A DNA stretch of 42,072 nucleotides from a virus. Of this stretch, positions 1 to 8,989 are shown one piece after another. Position 1 is the first letter of the stretch. Each line of letters opens with the position of its first letter. The DNA lies in the IMG/VR virus record IMGVR_UViG_3300028399_000012, positions 1 through 42,072 of that record; one strand, 5' to 3'. The notes under the pieces were generated by a model, which saw only the letters and a list, made by a program, of their open reading frames with translations, was not told where the DNA came from and ran no database searches. The position numbers and the translations under genes were made by a program.

Positions 1-98
1 GCACTACTATAGGCTTTATTTAGAGTTTTCCATGGATTTGTTTGCGAACCATCACCGTTAGTATCATCACCTGTAGGACTTATATACCAAGTAGCCAT
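1..98 (-). CDS. Tail fibre / beta-helix protein, N-terminal fragment (runs off left edge)
   Basis: An ATG at 98 follows the stop of the upstream gene by two bases and opens a frame that runs off the window. The visible 32 codons begin MATWYISPTGDD and are identical, at DNA level too, to the first codons of the next gene at 1012. It is therefore a second tail-fibre-like gene sharing the same N-terminal cap. The cap has the usual start of phage pectate-lyase-like proteins (a WYISPTG-type strand, then a GDGS turn). What follows the cap cannot be seen. An assembly artefact at the contig end is a real alternative, because the window begins exactly at the repeat edge. Confidence 0.55.
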   Translation of the reverse strand, partial: MATWYISPTGDDTNGDGSQTNPWKTLNKAYSS

Positions 99-99
99 C
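1..99. repeat. 99-bp perfect direct repeat, copy 1 (window edge)
   Basis: Bases 1-99 are identical to 915-1013; base 100 (t) differs from 1014 (a). The repeat covers the first codons of two tandem tail-fibre genes and one base of leader. The first base of the window is also the first base of the visible repeat, so the true repeat may extend further left. Confidence 0.9.
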
Positions 100-100
100 T

Positions 101-1012
101 TTAAATTAAAACTCCTGTATCAATACATGGACTCGAGGGACTCAGATTAAAATCATAAGAATCCTCATCTACAAATAGAGGATCTAGATTTATTACACCT
201 ATTCCTGATGGTGAATTAGAAATATTGTTAAAGCAAGTATAAGAAGCCGAAGTATTTGAAATAGCAGCGGCATTACCATAAAGTATAGACCCTCCCTTAT
301 TACGAAATATGCAGTTTTTAACAATTAAAGTTGTTACATTATTTGTAGATGTTACATAAAAAAGAGAATATATTGGTTTTGTTGTTTCTTTAAAATAGAA
401 CGTAGAATTAAGTATATTCCAAGTTCCAGATGATCCCTCAGATCTCGTAGTGATTAAATGAGAGTTGTTTATAGATCCCGCTTCTTTGAAATCTACGAAT
501 AGACATTTGTCTATCGTAAGATCCAAAATATATTCGGAAGTATTTGTATTAACGCCGATTAACGCTTCTGCATTGTAAGAATTATCTACTGTTATAGTTA
601 TGTTTTGAAACATGCAATTTAATAAATTAATGGTATACGTGCCTTTTCCAGGATTATATAAACCTACAGCAAACAAATTATGATTCCCAGTAGATCCTTC
701 TGTGATAATATTCTCAAATTTTACCCCGTCGAACGTCATTGATTTAGGGGCACCAAACCTGAAGTGCATAAAGTTATTATTTCCGTCGATTATAGCATGC
801 CAAATCCCATTTGATGGGGGGTTTTGTGACCTAAATGTAAGATCCTTAGAATAAGGGTCTATATTTTCTCCACTATATGTTCCATCCATTAGAATAATTG
901 TGTCGCCATCTGCGGCACTACTATAGGCTTTATTTAGAGTTTTCCATGGATTTGTTTGCGAACCATCACCGTTAGTATCATCACCTGTAGGACTTATATA
1001 CCAAGTAGCCAT
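101..1012 (-). CDS. Right-handed beta-helix tail fibre/spike protein
   Basis: The 303 residues start WYISPTGDDTNGDGS and PWKTLNKAYSSAADGDTIIL, the usual N-terminal cap of pectate-lyase-like (DUF1565-type) proteins. Asn- and Ile-rich short beta-coils follow through most of the chain (residues about 40-270), and the end SPCIDTG is typical of these proteins. In phages such proteins form trimeric receptor-binding or polysaccharide-degrading spikes; catalytic residues cannot be assigned here. The start overlaps the stop of the upstream fibre gene as TGATG, so translation is probably coupled. There is no signal peptide, unlike the other beta-helix protein at 7113-8981. A second gene with the identical N-terminus follows. 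Confidence 0.8.
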   Translation of the reverse strand: MATWYISPTGDDTNGDGSQTNPWKTLNKAYSSAADGDTIILMDGTYSGENIDPYSKDLTFRSQNPPSNGIWHAIIDGNNNFMHFRFGAPKSMTFDGVKFENIITEGSTGNHNLFAVGLYNPGKGTYTINLLNCMFQNITITVDNSYNAEALIGVNTNTSEYILDLTIDKCLFVDFKEAGSINNSHLITTRSEGSSGTWNILNSTFYFKETTKPIYSLFYVTSTNNVTTLIVKNCIFRNKGGSILYGNAAAISNTSASYTCFNNISNSPSGIGVINLDPLFVDEDSYDFNLSPSSPCIDTGVLI

Positions 1013-1013
1013 C
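915..1013. repeat. 99-bp perfect direct repeat, copy 2
   Basis: This is the internal copy of the repeat at 1-99, encoding the first 32-33 residues of the 303-residue beta-helix protein. Perfect identity over 99 bp means either a very recent duplication, gene conversion between tandem fibre genes, or an assembly break at a repeat of that length. Confidence 0.9.
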
Positions 1014-2004
1014 AGAATGAACCTCCATCAATTCTTCTTGGAGGCGGCAAAGCACCCATACTTGTTTTATATTCATTTACAAACGGTCTATTATTAGATG
1101 CCTTATTTACACTCATTCCACTCCAGACCTTTATGTCTTCAGCTACGGGTGCGTGTCTGAAATCTCCAGTCTCATAAGTCAGATCGTAAAGAAGAGTTTG
1201 CCATTTATTCCGCAGATATATTTCGAACGTATCAGGGTCTTTTGTTACATCTATTCTAATTGCCCCATTTTCTTTTGTAGAGTTCCCTTTTATGGCACAG
1301 TTATGAAGAGTTTTATCTGTAATATAATTTGCATGGTAACCGCTCCGTGAGCTATCTTGCAGATAACCTATATCAGGACTGCTCTTGTCTTCATAAAGCG
1401 GTATATCCGTTCTATACCATTTTGCTCCATCCCAGAAATAAAATCGCTTCGCATCTAGACCAGCAGGAACAGAAGCTGTATCCGTCGGAATTCCTATCGT
1501 TTTCACTGCCGGCGTCGCTGCCAGAATATTTGCTTCTGTATCCACCATAATCGCCATTACACCCGCCTGCTCCTTCGTAGCACTGGCAAAAGCACCGCTA
1601 GTAACATAAATCACATTCCCATCAGAACCAGGAGCAAGCTGTGTCAGGTTTGATCCTGTAGCATCCGCAACCTGAATGGCATTTGCAGTAAGCGAAGATG
1701 GCGTATCCGTTAAATCCACATATTTTGATGTACCGCCTCCCCCACCTCCAGGGCTACCACCACCAGCAAGATTTACTACATGAGTTTCGCCTTCAAAACG
1801 GATAATAAGTTTTATTGTACCGTCTGGTTCCTTAAATACTCCTAATTCACCTTCTTTGATATTAGCAGGCGAATTAAGGTCTTTCGACTGAAACTTTTTT
1901 ACGCTTCTGGCTTCTTCCAGTCTTTTTTCGACATATTTGAAAAAAGAAAGGAGTTCATTTTCTATTTTTTTAAATTCTGGCGGTAATTTAACTGCAAAAC
2001 CCAT
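1012..2004 (-). CDS. Tail fibre protein with coiled-coil base and Gly-rich hinge
   Basis: The 330-residue protein has a Lys/Glu-rich helical N-terminus (residues 8-40), a short beta segment, a Gly-rich hinge (about residues 80-92, AGGGSPGGGGGG) and then a YVDLTDTPSS-type repeat start common in phage fibres. The middle (FYFWDGAKWYRTD) resembles collar or fibre-tip elements. It probably links the tail to the distal beta-helix proteins encoded just downstream, with which it overlaps by one base (TGATG). Its ribosome binding site (GAGGAG) lies inside the last codons of the 844-residue tail gene. The role is inferred from architecture and position; no receptor specificity can be read. Confidence 0.72.
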   Translation of the reverse strand: MGFAVKLPPEFKKIENELLSFFKYVEKRLEEARSVKKFQSKDLNSPANIKEGELGVFKEPDGTIKLIIRFEGETHVVNLAGGGSPGGGGGGTSKYVDLTDTPSSLTANAIQVADATGSNLTQLAPGSDGNVIYVTSGAFASATKEQAGVMAIMVDTEANILAATPAVKTIGIPTDTASVPAGLDAKRFYFWDGAKWYRTDIPLYEDKSSPDIGYLQDSSRSGYHANYITDKTLHNCAIKGNSTKENGAIRIDVTKDPDTFEIYLRNKWQTLLYDLTYETGDFRHAPVAEDIKVWSGMSVNKASNNRPFVNEYKTSMGALPPPRRIDGGSF

Positions 2005-2011
2005 TTTCCGA

Positions 2012-4546
2012 TCATCTCCTCTTTAATGCTCTGCCAGCCAATTCCAGAAAATCTATTTCAGTATCGGCATTTGTAGATGCTTGCGTAGTCAATTCAATCT
2101 GAATTCTATCGCTCTCAAACGAAACAGGTACATCAATATGCTTTTCCTCTGTTGTCGGAAGAAGATAAATAGTTTCCCTTGGTTGAACCGATGATTTCTC
2201 CACATCATACAATTTTACTGTAATACTATCACTGGATTTATAGCTTGCACGGAAACGCCTTGGTCTTATTCTGGAACTATCGATATGCCCAGATTTCCAC
2301 AGCAGCGATGTTGAATTGGTCTGACTATCAGAATCGATTTCATAGATAGATGAACTCGTTGCTCCAAATAATTCATTATCCGGCGTATTAGCAAAATAAA
2401 CCCATGTCACACCATCGTTTGCCGTCTTCCAGTTTTTATATATTGTATCGAAAATATATGTTGTCCTGGAAACATAAATATAAAACTGTCTTCTTGTCAT
2501 GTTAACGGCCGTTATAGCGTTTTGTCTGTTGCTTAAGCTGATATTCTGCCAATCCTTTTTTATAGGAATACCAATATCAATAACCTCTGAACCGTTGAAG
2601 GCATAAATAGAGTCTTTGCTGCAAAAGTATACAATATTTTCAATAACTTGCACTCCTCTCTGTGATATAAGCCCCTTCTTCTGAAAATGTTCCTTTATGA
2701 AGCTGTTTTGTCCATCCAGTGAAACAATAGCAAAAGCATTCTCTCCAAACACAATAAGAAAATTCAAATAAGGCACGATGGACTGAATATCATAGATACC
2801 TACTTCTCTAAAGCGGAGCCACAAAGAAATAGGCAATACAGCTGGCATGAGATTGTTCCCAACAAGAGCTCCAGATTGCGGAGATATAAAAATCGTATCA
2901 TCATATTTTTTATCGGCATATACAGGGCCAACAGCCCAATTGCCCGTAGTACCGTCAGCAAATTTACCGTTTGCTCCTGTTTTCTGTATGCTAAACCCCG
3001 CATTAAGCGTTCGTTCAAGCTGTTGAGCTATGGCCCACTCTCTACCAGTAATTCTTTCCGTTCTGGTATAAGACACTGTCCCCGACCAGCCAGAATCGAT
3101 ATCGATCTCTTTAACCTGATAAAATGGAGTCGTCAGCTTTATCTTTCCTGCTGAATTGGGAAGCCCCATAGCCATATAAAGGAGTATTTTTTTTATCCTC
3201 CTATTAAATATCGATGTTTCTTTTGCCGTCGGGAACGTCTCCGAATATTCATCCTGTCTGAGATAAGCATTTTCAGGATAAACACTGAATGCCACATCTA
3301 CAGAATTATCCGTTCCCGTTAGTTGCGTCGCGGTTGCAGTGAAATCACTGCTTTCATCAAAGTATAAATTTGTTTCCTGAAAGCCGTCCAACAATCCAGT
3401 CACAAACCACACCGCATGTGTCTGCACACCGGCTATATAAGGCAAACCGTCTGATTCTCCGGTATTTACTGTAAAAGCTGTAGGATCATCAAGCCAGTCA
3501 GGGTTATTGCCATCCGCTCTCATTAGCGGGAACGGCGGCAAATGATCAAAGTGAAACCCAAGATAATCCCAATTAGAATCATTAAAATAGCCCTGTGGTG
3601 TTGTCGCATCTTTACCAATAAACCCAAGCCAGAGGTCAGGACCGTCATCAACCGAATGATTATGCCCTGTATAAATATATACATGTTGCCCAACCGTCTT
3701 AAAAACAGGCAAATCATCTACTTTATAATGAGGATTGGGCGTAGCATTACCAGACACGGGTATAATCGATTCCCTAAAAACAGGAAACCTAAATAAAATC
3801 ACATTTTCTCCGGTCGCACCTGCGAATGTCGTCCCTCTAATCGTAACCTCCGCCGTGCTGCCTTTATAATCCAGTACATATCCGTTTAATGAATTTTCCA
3901 GATTAACGGCAAACCATTTGTTGTAGTAATCATCAAGATTACTAACATCTGCTGTATTCAACGTAAAGACAACCGACGATGTTATAGATTGGATTTTAGA
4001 CGAAACAAATTCCGTCAATTCCTGAAAAGCGCTGATAGCCTGCCATGTCACCGTACCGTCCGTTACCGTATTTCCTATCGTTGTCGGCCAGGACGGTTCT
4101 GACGATCCGCTGTTTCCTGCCGTTTTGCAGTAGTAAGCAAGCCCTGTTTCGTTGCCTATAGTGGGCATAACAATATCACCCACAGAATATGATGTTGATG
4201 CCTGCCAGACCGTATCTGTCCACTTGGCATTCTGGTAAAACGGATAAAGATAGAATCTATCCCGTCCTCCATTATCTCCAAATAAAATAATCAAATCTTT
4301 CTGTGACGGAATTGTTACCCGCCAGACATGAAAAGCTTCCAGTGTCAGTCCAGAAGGTAGTGTAGGAATGGGCCTGCCGTTAAGTTTTGCAGCACCGTAA
4401 CCTCTGGATTTAAGCAATCTGCCAAGCTCATCAAAGCGGCAGTTTTCCGCCTTAACCGCTCTACCGAGTTCAAGATCAGTAGGCGAATACGTTGTATTTA
4501 AACCCCGATCAAAGCGCTCTATTTTTATGGATTCAAAATTACCCAT
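2012..4546 (-). CDS. Large beta-rich tail protein (nozzle / stabilization protein-like)
   Basis: The 844 residues open with a motif typical of phage tail-tube-end or P22 gp10-like stabilization proteins (RFDRGLNTTYSP, then ENCRFDELGRLLKSRGY, residues 11-50). Residues 114-172 form a small Trp/Cys module (YSVGDIV ... AGNSGSSEPSWPTT ... TDGTVTWQA) often inserted in phage structural proteins and perhaps carbohydrate-binding. The last third has propeller-like blades, for example VYFCSKDSIYAFNGSEV and TYIFDTIYKNWKT. With an SU10-like adaptor and P22-like portal upstream and no tape measure, it is best read as the tail nozzle or hub. The start directly abuts the upstream stop (TAAATG). Exact orthology is not established. 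Confidence 0.7.
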   Translation of the reverse strand: MGNFESIKIERFDRGLNTTYSPTDLELGRAVKAENCRFDELGRLLKSRGYGAAKLNGRPIPTLPSGLTLEAFHVWRVTIPSQKDLIILFGDNGGRDRFYLYPFYQNAKWTDTVWQASTSYSVGDIVMPTIGNETGLAYYCKTAGNSGSSEPSWPTTIGNTVTDGTVTWQAISAFQELTEFVSSKIQSITSSVVFTLNTADVSNLDDYYNKWFAVNLENSLNGYVLDYKGSTAEVTIRGTTFAGATGENVILFRFPVFRESIIPVSGNATPNPHYKVDDLPVFKTVGQHVYIYTGHNHSVDDGPDLWLGFIGKDATTPQGYFNDSNWDYLGFHFDHLPPFPLMRADGNNPDWLDDPTAFTVNTGESDGLPYIAGVQTHAVWFVTGLLDGFQETNLYFDESSDFTATATQLTGTDNSVDVAFSVYPENAYLRQDEYSETFPTAKETSIFNRRIKKILLYMAMGLPNSAGKIKLTTPFYQVKEIDIDSGWSGTVSYTRTERITGREWAIAQQLERTLNAGFSIQKTGANGKFADGTTGNWAVGPVYADKKYDDTIFISPQSGALVGNNLMPAVLPISLWLRFREVGIYDIQSIVPYLNFLIVFGENAFAIVSLDGQNSFIKEHFQKKGLISQRGVQVIENIVYFCSKDSIYAFNGSEVIDIGIPIKKDWQNISLSNRQNAITAVNMTRRQFYIYVSRTTYIFDTIYKNWKTANDGVTWVYFANTPDNELFGATSSSIYEIDSDSQTNSTSLLWKSGHIDSSRIRPRRFRASYKSSDSITVKLYDVEKSSVQPRETIYLLPTTEEKHIDVPVSFESDRIQIELTTQASTNADTEIDFLELAGRALKRR

Positions 4547-5134
4547 TTATCTGCTGATGATTCTGTCGTCATAAAAGCTTGCAATGATTCGCAGTGTAAC
4601 AGCAGCAGTAAGTTTGTTCCCGCTTATACCTTCTACCGTTACATAAAACCAGCTTCCAGGAGGCATATCCGCATTTGATCCCAGATAATACCACACCGGA
4701 TTTTGCGTTGTAATATCCACAGAATCAATAGCAGCATAATAACCAAAAGGAGGCGGTAAATCACTTTCGTTTTTTCTGGAGAAAAACTCGCTTTTGGCGC
4801 CGAAATAAAATTTAACCCGCAGTCCCACTGAATCGGTGGTAGCATCATTGGCATCCAACAAAAAACCCATATAAGGCCACGTTCTGTAGGCAAAAGATGT
4901 GTCCTTTGCTGTGCCTTGAATGGAAAAAAGGCTGTCGCCCGTAACTTTTGGCTTTTTGTTAATGGCACCCACCAAAAGGCCGAACCCGCTCCCAATAGAA
5001 TCCTGTTCCACTGTTGTTGTATTCTTTGTGTGGGGCTTAACAATAAACTGGGCATTGCTGTGCCTGTGATGCTGGCCGTAACTGCTGCTCCAGACCGTTA
5101 AAACTATTAAGGAGAAAATAATTCTTTTCAGCAT
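4547..5134 (-). CDS. Exported protein of unknown function in tail cluster
   Basis: The 195-residue protein has a clear Sec signal peptide (MLKRIIFSLIVLTVWSSSYG, then Q at +1), giving a mature chain that starts QHHRHSNAQ. The rest is beta-rich with a segment on particles of SLFSIQGTAKDTS type; no family is recognised. A ribosome binding site (GGGAG) lies 9 nt before the ATG. It sits between the membrane-protein trio and the nozzle-like gene. An exported product is unexpected in a virion gene block, because virions assemble in the cytoplasm. It may be a periplasmic or outer-membrane factor, or a structural protein whose N-terminus only resembles a signal. Confidence 0.65.
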   Translation of the reverse strand: MLKRIIFSLIVLTVWSSSYGQHHRHSNAQFIVKPHTKNTTTVEQDSIGSGFGLLVGAINKKPKVTGDSLFSIQGTAKDTSFAYRTWPYMGFLLDANDATTDSVGLRVKFYFGAKSEFFSRKNESDLPPPFGYYAAIDSVDITTQNPVWYYLGSNADMPPGSWFYVTVEGISGNKLTAAVTLRIIASFYDDRIISR

Positions 5135-5139
5135 GTCCT

Positions 5140-5448
5140 TTACTCCCAGCGGTATCGTTTAAGTTTCTTGTAAACATAGATTCCAATCAATAAACCAATG
5201 AGAATAGAAACTGGAAAACTACTTTCTTTATTGGTAAAATAGAAGTCTTCTTTCAACTCTTTTGGGCTGTCGATCCCTTCATCAGTATAAATAGAAAACA
5301 CAGTAAATGTAATGGAAATACTATCGGGATCAGTACTATCAACTTCGTAATAAACTTTATAGCCATTGGTAACATTGCTTCTTTCGATTGGTACTTGTGC
5401 GGCGACAAGCTGCATAACAATTAGAAGCAAAAACCCGAATACAGACAT
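5140..5448 (-). CDS. Small bitopic membrane protein (lysis-module candidate)
   Basis: The 102 residues show an N-terminal signal (MSVFGFLLLIVMQLVAA, Q at +1), a short beta-like ectodomain (about residues 20-75) and a C-terminal membrane helix (SILIGLLIGIYVY) followed by a basic tail KKLKRYRWE. This topology resembles a unimolecular spanin, but the lipobox cysteine of u-spanins is missing. The start overlaps the upstream stop as TAATG and has a very strong ribosome binding site (GAGGAGGGAATA before ATG). It is grouped with two other membrane proteins, so a role in lysis or envelope disruption is plausible but unproven. Confidence 0.6.
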   Translation of the reverse strand: MSVFGFLLLIVMQLVAAQVPIERSNVTNGYKVYYEVDSTDPDSISITFTVFSIYTDEGIDSPKELKEDFYFTNKESSFPVSILIGLLIGIYVYKKLKRYRWE

Positions 5449-5840
5449 TATTCCCTCCTCTCTCCGTTTATGGCTATTTTTTCCAGGATACTTGTATGGT
5501 GGCCGAGAACAGTTCTGATTTCTGTCAGTACCCGTAAGTTTCCTTCATTAAGAGTAATCAGCTTTTCTATGGATTTGTTGGTATTTTCTGTTCCAAAACC
5601 AAAGCTCTCTGGAGCTTCGTGCATCTGAACAAGCCTTTGTGACAGCTTATGAACTTCTTTAATTTTTTCGTCTACTTTTTCTATTTTTTCCTCATGAATG
5701 GATAACTTGTCAGTGATGGCTTCCATTGTTTTGGCCATACGGATCATATTTTTCACATACCACGACAGCGCAAAACCGATAACGGATATCGCAGCCCACT
5801 GTACAATTCCTTGATCCAGAATAATCTGACTCTGAAACAT
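5448..5840 (-). CDS. Membrane-anchored coiled-coil protein (holin or inner-membrane spanin-like)
   Basis: This is a 130-residue protein with one membrane helix near the N-terminus (WAAISVIGFALSWYV, residues 15-29) and a long heptad-rich region (about 36-80, and again 88-125). Topology of one helix plus coiled coil is shared by some holins and by inner-membrane spanin subunits. It is coupled to the 102-residue membrane protein downstream and lies next to a three-helix membrane protein upstream. No endolysin is seen nearby, so the lysis assignment rests only on topology and clustering. Confidence 0.55.
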   Translation of the reverse strand: MFQSQIILDQGIVQWAAISVIGFALSWYVKNMIRMAKTMEAITDKLSIHEEKIEKVDEKIKEVHKLSQRLVQMHEAPESFGFGTENTNKSIEKLITLNEGNLRVLTEIRTVLGHHTSILEKIAINGERRE

Positions 5841-5861
5841 AAGATGCAGCCCTCGGTTGAA

Positions 5862-6278
5862 TTATCTGAGTGGTTTATCGGAACCATAGAACCAGTCTAT
5901 ATTAGCCGAAACATAATCATACGTAATCGTAAAAAGAAGATAGAAAACCAGAGCGCCTACTATAATTCCAGCAAGACCCCATACGAGTTTTTCAAATTTT
6001 CCTTCCGGAATTTTGTCATTTTTCCAATAATGTCTAAAAATAACAAGATAAGTAATGCTTGCTGGTATATCTCTCGTCAGCCAGAAGAGAACATGAAGCG
6101 CCAGCCAGCCTACAAAAGGCTTTCTGTTAACAAGGGCATTATTCGCCGCATCCCACACAAAGAACCACGACCACCACAAAAGCCATGCAAAGTATATGGT
6201 AAGATATGTGCGGCCACGTTTAAACAGCGAACCAATAGACGTTTCGATTGACTGAAATAGTTTATTCACTGACTCCAA
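5862..6278 (-). CDS. Multi-helix membrane protein (holin candidate)
   Basis: The 138 residues contain about four hydrophobic segments: TIYFAWLLWWSWFFVW, WLALHVLFWL, ITYLVIFRHYW and VWGLAGIIVGALVFYLLFTI. Charged termini flank them. This fits a class I-like holin or another phage membrane protein. The start is uncertain: TTG at 6278 gives this length, and a GTG at 6269 lies only 3 nt after a GGAG. It heads the membrane trio 6278-5140. Confidence 0.5.
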   Translation of the reverse strand: MESVNKLFQSIETSIGSLFKRGRTYLTIYFAWLLWWSWFFVWDAANNALVNRKPFVGWLALHVLFWLTRDIPASITYLVIFRHYWKNDKIPEGKFEKLVWGLAGIIVGALVFYLLFTITYDYVSANIDWFYGSDKPLR

Positions 6279-6295
6279 ACCACATTAAGGCTTAT

Positions 6296-7087
6296 CTAAT
6301 TAGATGTTTTATCTACTCTTTGAACGAGATAAAATAGCTCATCCAGTCTCACACGCATGTCACTATTATCACCAGTCAATGCAGATATAGTTATCCCAAA
6401 CAGCTCGCTTTGTGTGGTTGGTATATTAGTGGTTATTGTTGCAACACTATTTCCGTCAATAAAAAACTTTGCCTCTTTATCGTCATAGACTATTTCAAAC
6501 CAATGCCACTTCAAATGATCAGACACTCCAGTATCAACAGACGTGACTGATCCACCTTTTGACGTTTTTACAAACCAATTTGTTTGTGCGTTATTTGTTC
6601 TGTTATCCATCTCAAACCAGAGCCCATCAGTTATGGCGCCGCTCGGCGATGTAGCATCCCCCAAACCTATTCTAACGAAATCACTATCAGGAGCACTTGC
6701 AACCATTGCTCTAACCGCAAATACTTGTTTTATTCCCAAATTCCCTAGAGCTTCGTACTGAGTTCTTACTATTGAGCCCCCTCCAGACGTTGTGCCTGTT
6801 ATCAACAATACTACTCCAACAGCATTAGCATCCAGGTATGACCAAACGGAAAACAAGCCCCCCGATACAGATATACCTCTCAATCCATAGCCTATCTGCC
6901 CATCTACTCCCTGCCCATATATAAAAGGCTCATGTATTAATATCTGATATTTCGGATTAAAAACGTCCACGTTTTTCTTTGAGCTATATGGACCGTAAGT
7001 TGTTGCTCCCCTGAATGATTTAAATACCGTGTTTTGCGCATTAGCATTGATGCAAAACAGAAGTAATACTATCAAAAAAATTTTCAT
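6296..7087 (-). CDS. Exported concanavalin A-like lectin-domain protein
   Basis: This 263-residue protein starts with a Sec signal (MKIFLIVLLLFCINANA, Q at +1). The mature chain has the pattern of a LamG/ConA-like jelly roll: a strand with RAMVASAPDSDFVRIGLGD, then GLWFEMDNR, a WHWFEIVYDDKEAKFFIDG hairpin typical of such domains, and a final RVRLDELFYLVQRV strand. Such domains bind glycans. It has a good ribosome binding site (GGGAG, 7 nt). It forms a series with the exported proteins at 7113, 8990 and 10492. It might coat the host surface or be part of receptor recognition; which one cannot be told from sequence. Confidence 0.7.
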   Translation of the reverse strand: MKIFLIVLLLFCINANAQNTVFKSFRGATTYGPYSSKKNVDVFNPKYQILIHEPFIYGQGVDGQIGYGLRGISVSGGLFSVWSYLDANAVGVVLLITGTTSGGGSIVRTQYEALGNLGIKQVFAVRAMVASAPDSDFVRIGLGDATSPSGAITDGLWFEMDNRTNNAQTNWFVKTSKGGSVTSVDTGVSDHLKWHWFEIVYDDKEAKFFIDGNSVATITTNIPTTQSELFGITISALTGDNSDMRVRLDELFYLVQRVDKTSN

Positions 7088-7112
7088 ATTAAACTCCCTA
7101 TTTTAATATTTT

Positions 7113-8981
7113 TTACCACTGTGTCGCATAAACCGGCACATATCCGATAAGATTACCAGACTTATTATAGATAGGCAGTGCATAAGCAGTGGCTCCGCTT
7201 GGAGTATTAGTATTTGTTATTGCACTGACTCGCAAAGAATCAGTTTGTAGTGACGTCCCAACATAAGCATTGCCCATTGTTATAAAACCATTCTGTGACA
7301 CTAAAAGACCAGAAGGTGTTGCATATATAGCTGCTTGTACTCCAGATTCTCCTTCACGAAACAAAACCCTTCCATCACTTCTAATCCTTATAGATTTATA
7401 GTTTAAATCCTTTGGTTGCACATATAGATAATCCTTTGCTGAGGAACTATCTATTCGTGTAAATTTTATAACCTTGAAATCACTCGTGTCAGTAAACGTA
7501 AATCTTGCCTCATTAGAGACATTCCATTCCGAAAAATTCTCGCCAGACCCTATAAAGACATTTCCTAACATCATTACCATAGTATTGCTATCCAAAACGG
7601 AACCAAATAAACTATCAGATTCGGTTTGTCCAGAACTATTAAATGAGTTTGCTACAAAATTAACCCCAATAGAATTCGATATTTCAAATGCAGGATGATT
7701 GACAATAGCAGCAAAATCATTTTGAAAAAAAGATACATTAGACGCTTTTACTATCTTTACAATTGGTCCAGATGCTGGACTCCATGCAAACCTGCACTGG
7801 GATATACTCAAATTCTCAAGACTATCAGCATAAATAAATGGCGAAGTTGGATTGTATGCTGATCTACTGGTAGCATCACCCCATCCGTGAAATTTGCTTT
7901 GAATAATATAAAAGCCATGATCCAACCCTCCTCCATTTTCGCCAAGAATGCTTAAATGCCCTCCTCTACCGTTCTCAAAAGTGACATCAATTATTCTTAC
8001 ATTATTAGCATTATCTCCTGTACCGCTGGTTATAGTTAACCCAGCCTTGGTCGAATCTCCATCGCTTCCACAACGATCAAACCTACCATTAGCAATAAGA
8101 ATATCCCATGGCTGAACTATTCTAACTGCCGGCCCAGTAACATCTTCAAAATTGAAATCCCTAATAACAGATTTACCAAAATAGGAAGCATATATATAAG
8201 GACTGGTAAACGACGATGTGCCATCAAATCGTATTCCAGAAATCACTATTTGTTCTATCCTATTGCTCTTATCTATTCCATATAATGCAAAAACAGTATC
8301 ATCGACCGTTCTATTAAACAAAGTATTAAATTTATTCCCAATAATTGATAAACTGTCATTGTATACCCTTATCGTAGAATTAATATCATAATCCCATCCA
8401 CCCAATAAAATATTACCCTTGCCAACGATAGAATTAACTGCATACTGTACTGACGCAGAACTAGAGCTACCAAACCACTCCGGCCTTACATAGTCAACGC
8501 TGCCAGGGGCAAACTCCAAAGAATCCAGATTCCCCTCAAAAACTTGAATCGGACCCGGATCGATAAAATGTCCTTCTATACGGAACTTTCTTGTTATCTT
8601 GATCCGCCCTCCTTGCCTTACAAATAGGGATGCTGTTTTAGGGAGAGTATCTGGTGCTGTTTCGGCAATGCTTTGTCTTGATGCAACAATAACCATTGCT
8701 GTATCGGCCGCAGCCGTATCAATCGCCGCTGCCAGAGAAGCAAACGACGTTGCATCATAACCAAACTGCTTCATCGTCTGCACAATATTGTAAATATGCC
8801 GATTGTACTGATCGAACAGAACAGAATCCAAAACAGTAGCATCATCTTTTACGACTACTATCTCACCGACACTTTTTCCCCACAAATTCTTCAAATAAGT
8901 GCCTGATTGGGGATAAACATTACTGGCAATCACCAAAAATAAAATTACGGCTACAGTCTGTTTCTTATTCAGAACCATCAT
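7113..8981 (-). CDS. Exported right-handed beta-helix protein (pectin-lyase-like)
   Basis: The 622-residue protein begins with a signal peptide (about residues 4-24, ending VYP then Q). It has an oligomerisation or cap region, then the sequence YVRPEWFGSSSS (about residue 165), a motif common at the start of phage and Bacteroidota pectate-lyase-like helices. Repeating Asn/Ile/Phe coils follow from about 175 to 470, and the C-terminus (about 510-622) is beta-rich, ending YALPIYNKSGNLIGYVPVY, like an exchangeable tip. A spike-like polysaccharide binder or lyase is likely. The signal peptide is odd for a virion spike. Two adjacent ATG codons are possible starts. Confidence 0.72.
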   Translation of the reverse strand: MMVLNKKQTVAVILFLVIASNVYPQSGTYLKNLWGKSVGEIVVVKDDATVLDSVLFDQYNRHIYNIVQTMKQFGYDATSFASLAAAIDTAAADTAMVIVASRQSIAETAPDTLPKTASLFVRQGGRIKITRKFRIEGHFIDPGPIQVFEGNLDSLEFAPGSVDYVRPEWFGSSSSASVQYAVNSIVGKGNILLGGWDYDINSTIRVYNDSLSIIGNKFNTLFNRTVDDTVFALYGIDKSNRIEQIVISGIRFDGTSSFTSPYIYASYFGKSVIRDFNFEDVTGPAVRIVQPWDILIANGRFDRCGSDGDSTKAGLTITSGTGDNANNVRIIDVTFENGRGGHLSILGENGGGLDHGFYIIQSKFHGWGDATSRSAYNPTSPFIYADSLENLSISQCRFAWSPASGPIVKIVKASNVSFFQNDFAAIVNHPAFEISNSIGVNFVANSFNSSGQTESDSLFGSVLDSNTMVMMLGNVFIGSGENFSEWNVSNEARFTFTDTSDFKVIKFTRIDSSSAKDYLYVQPKDLNYKSIRIRSDGRVLFREGESGVQAAIYATPSGLLVSQNGFITMGNAYVGTSLQTDSLRVSAITNTNTPSGATAYALPIYNKSGNLIGYVPVYATQW

Positions 8982-8989
8982 AATCCCGT

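Noticed and set aside
5811-6251. A 146-codon plus-strand frame opposite the membrane-protein genes
   Set aside because: Antisense to two real genes with better starts and coupling.
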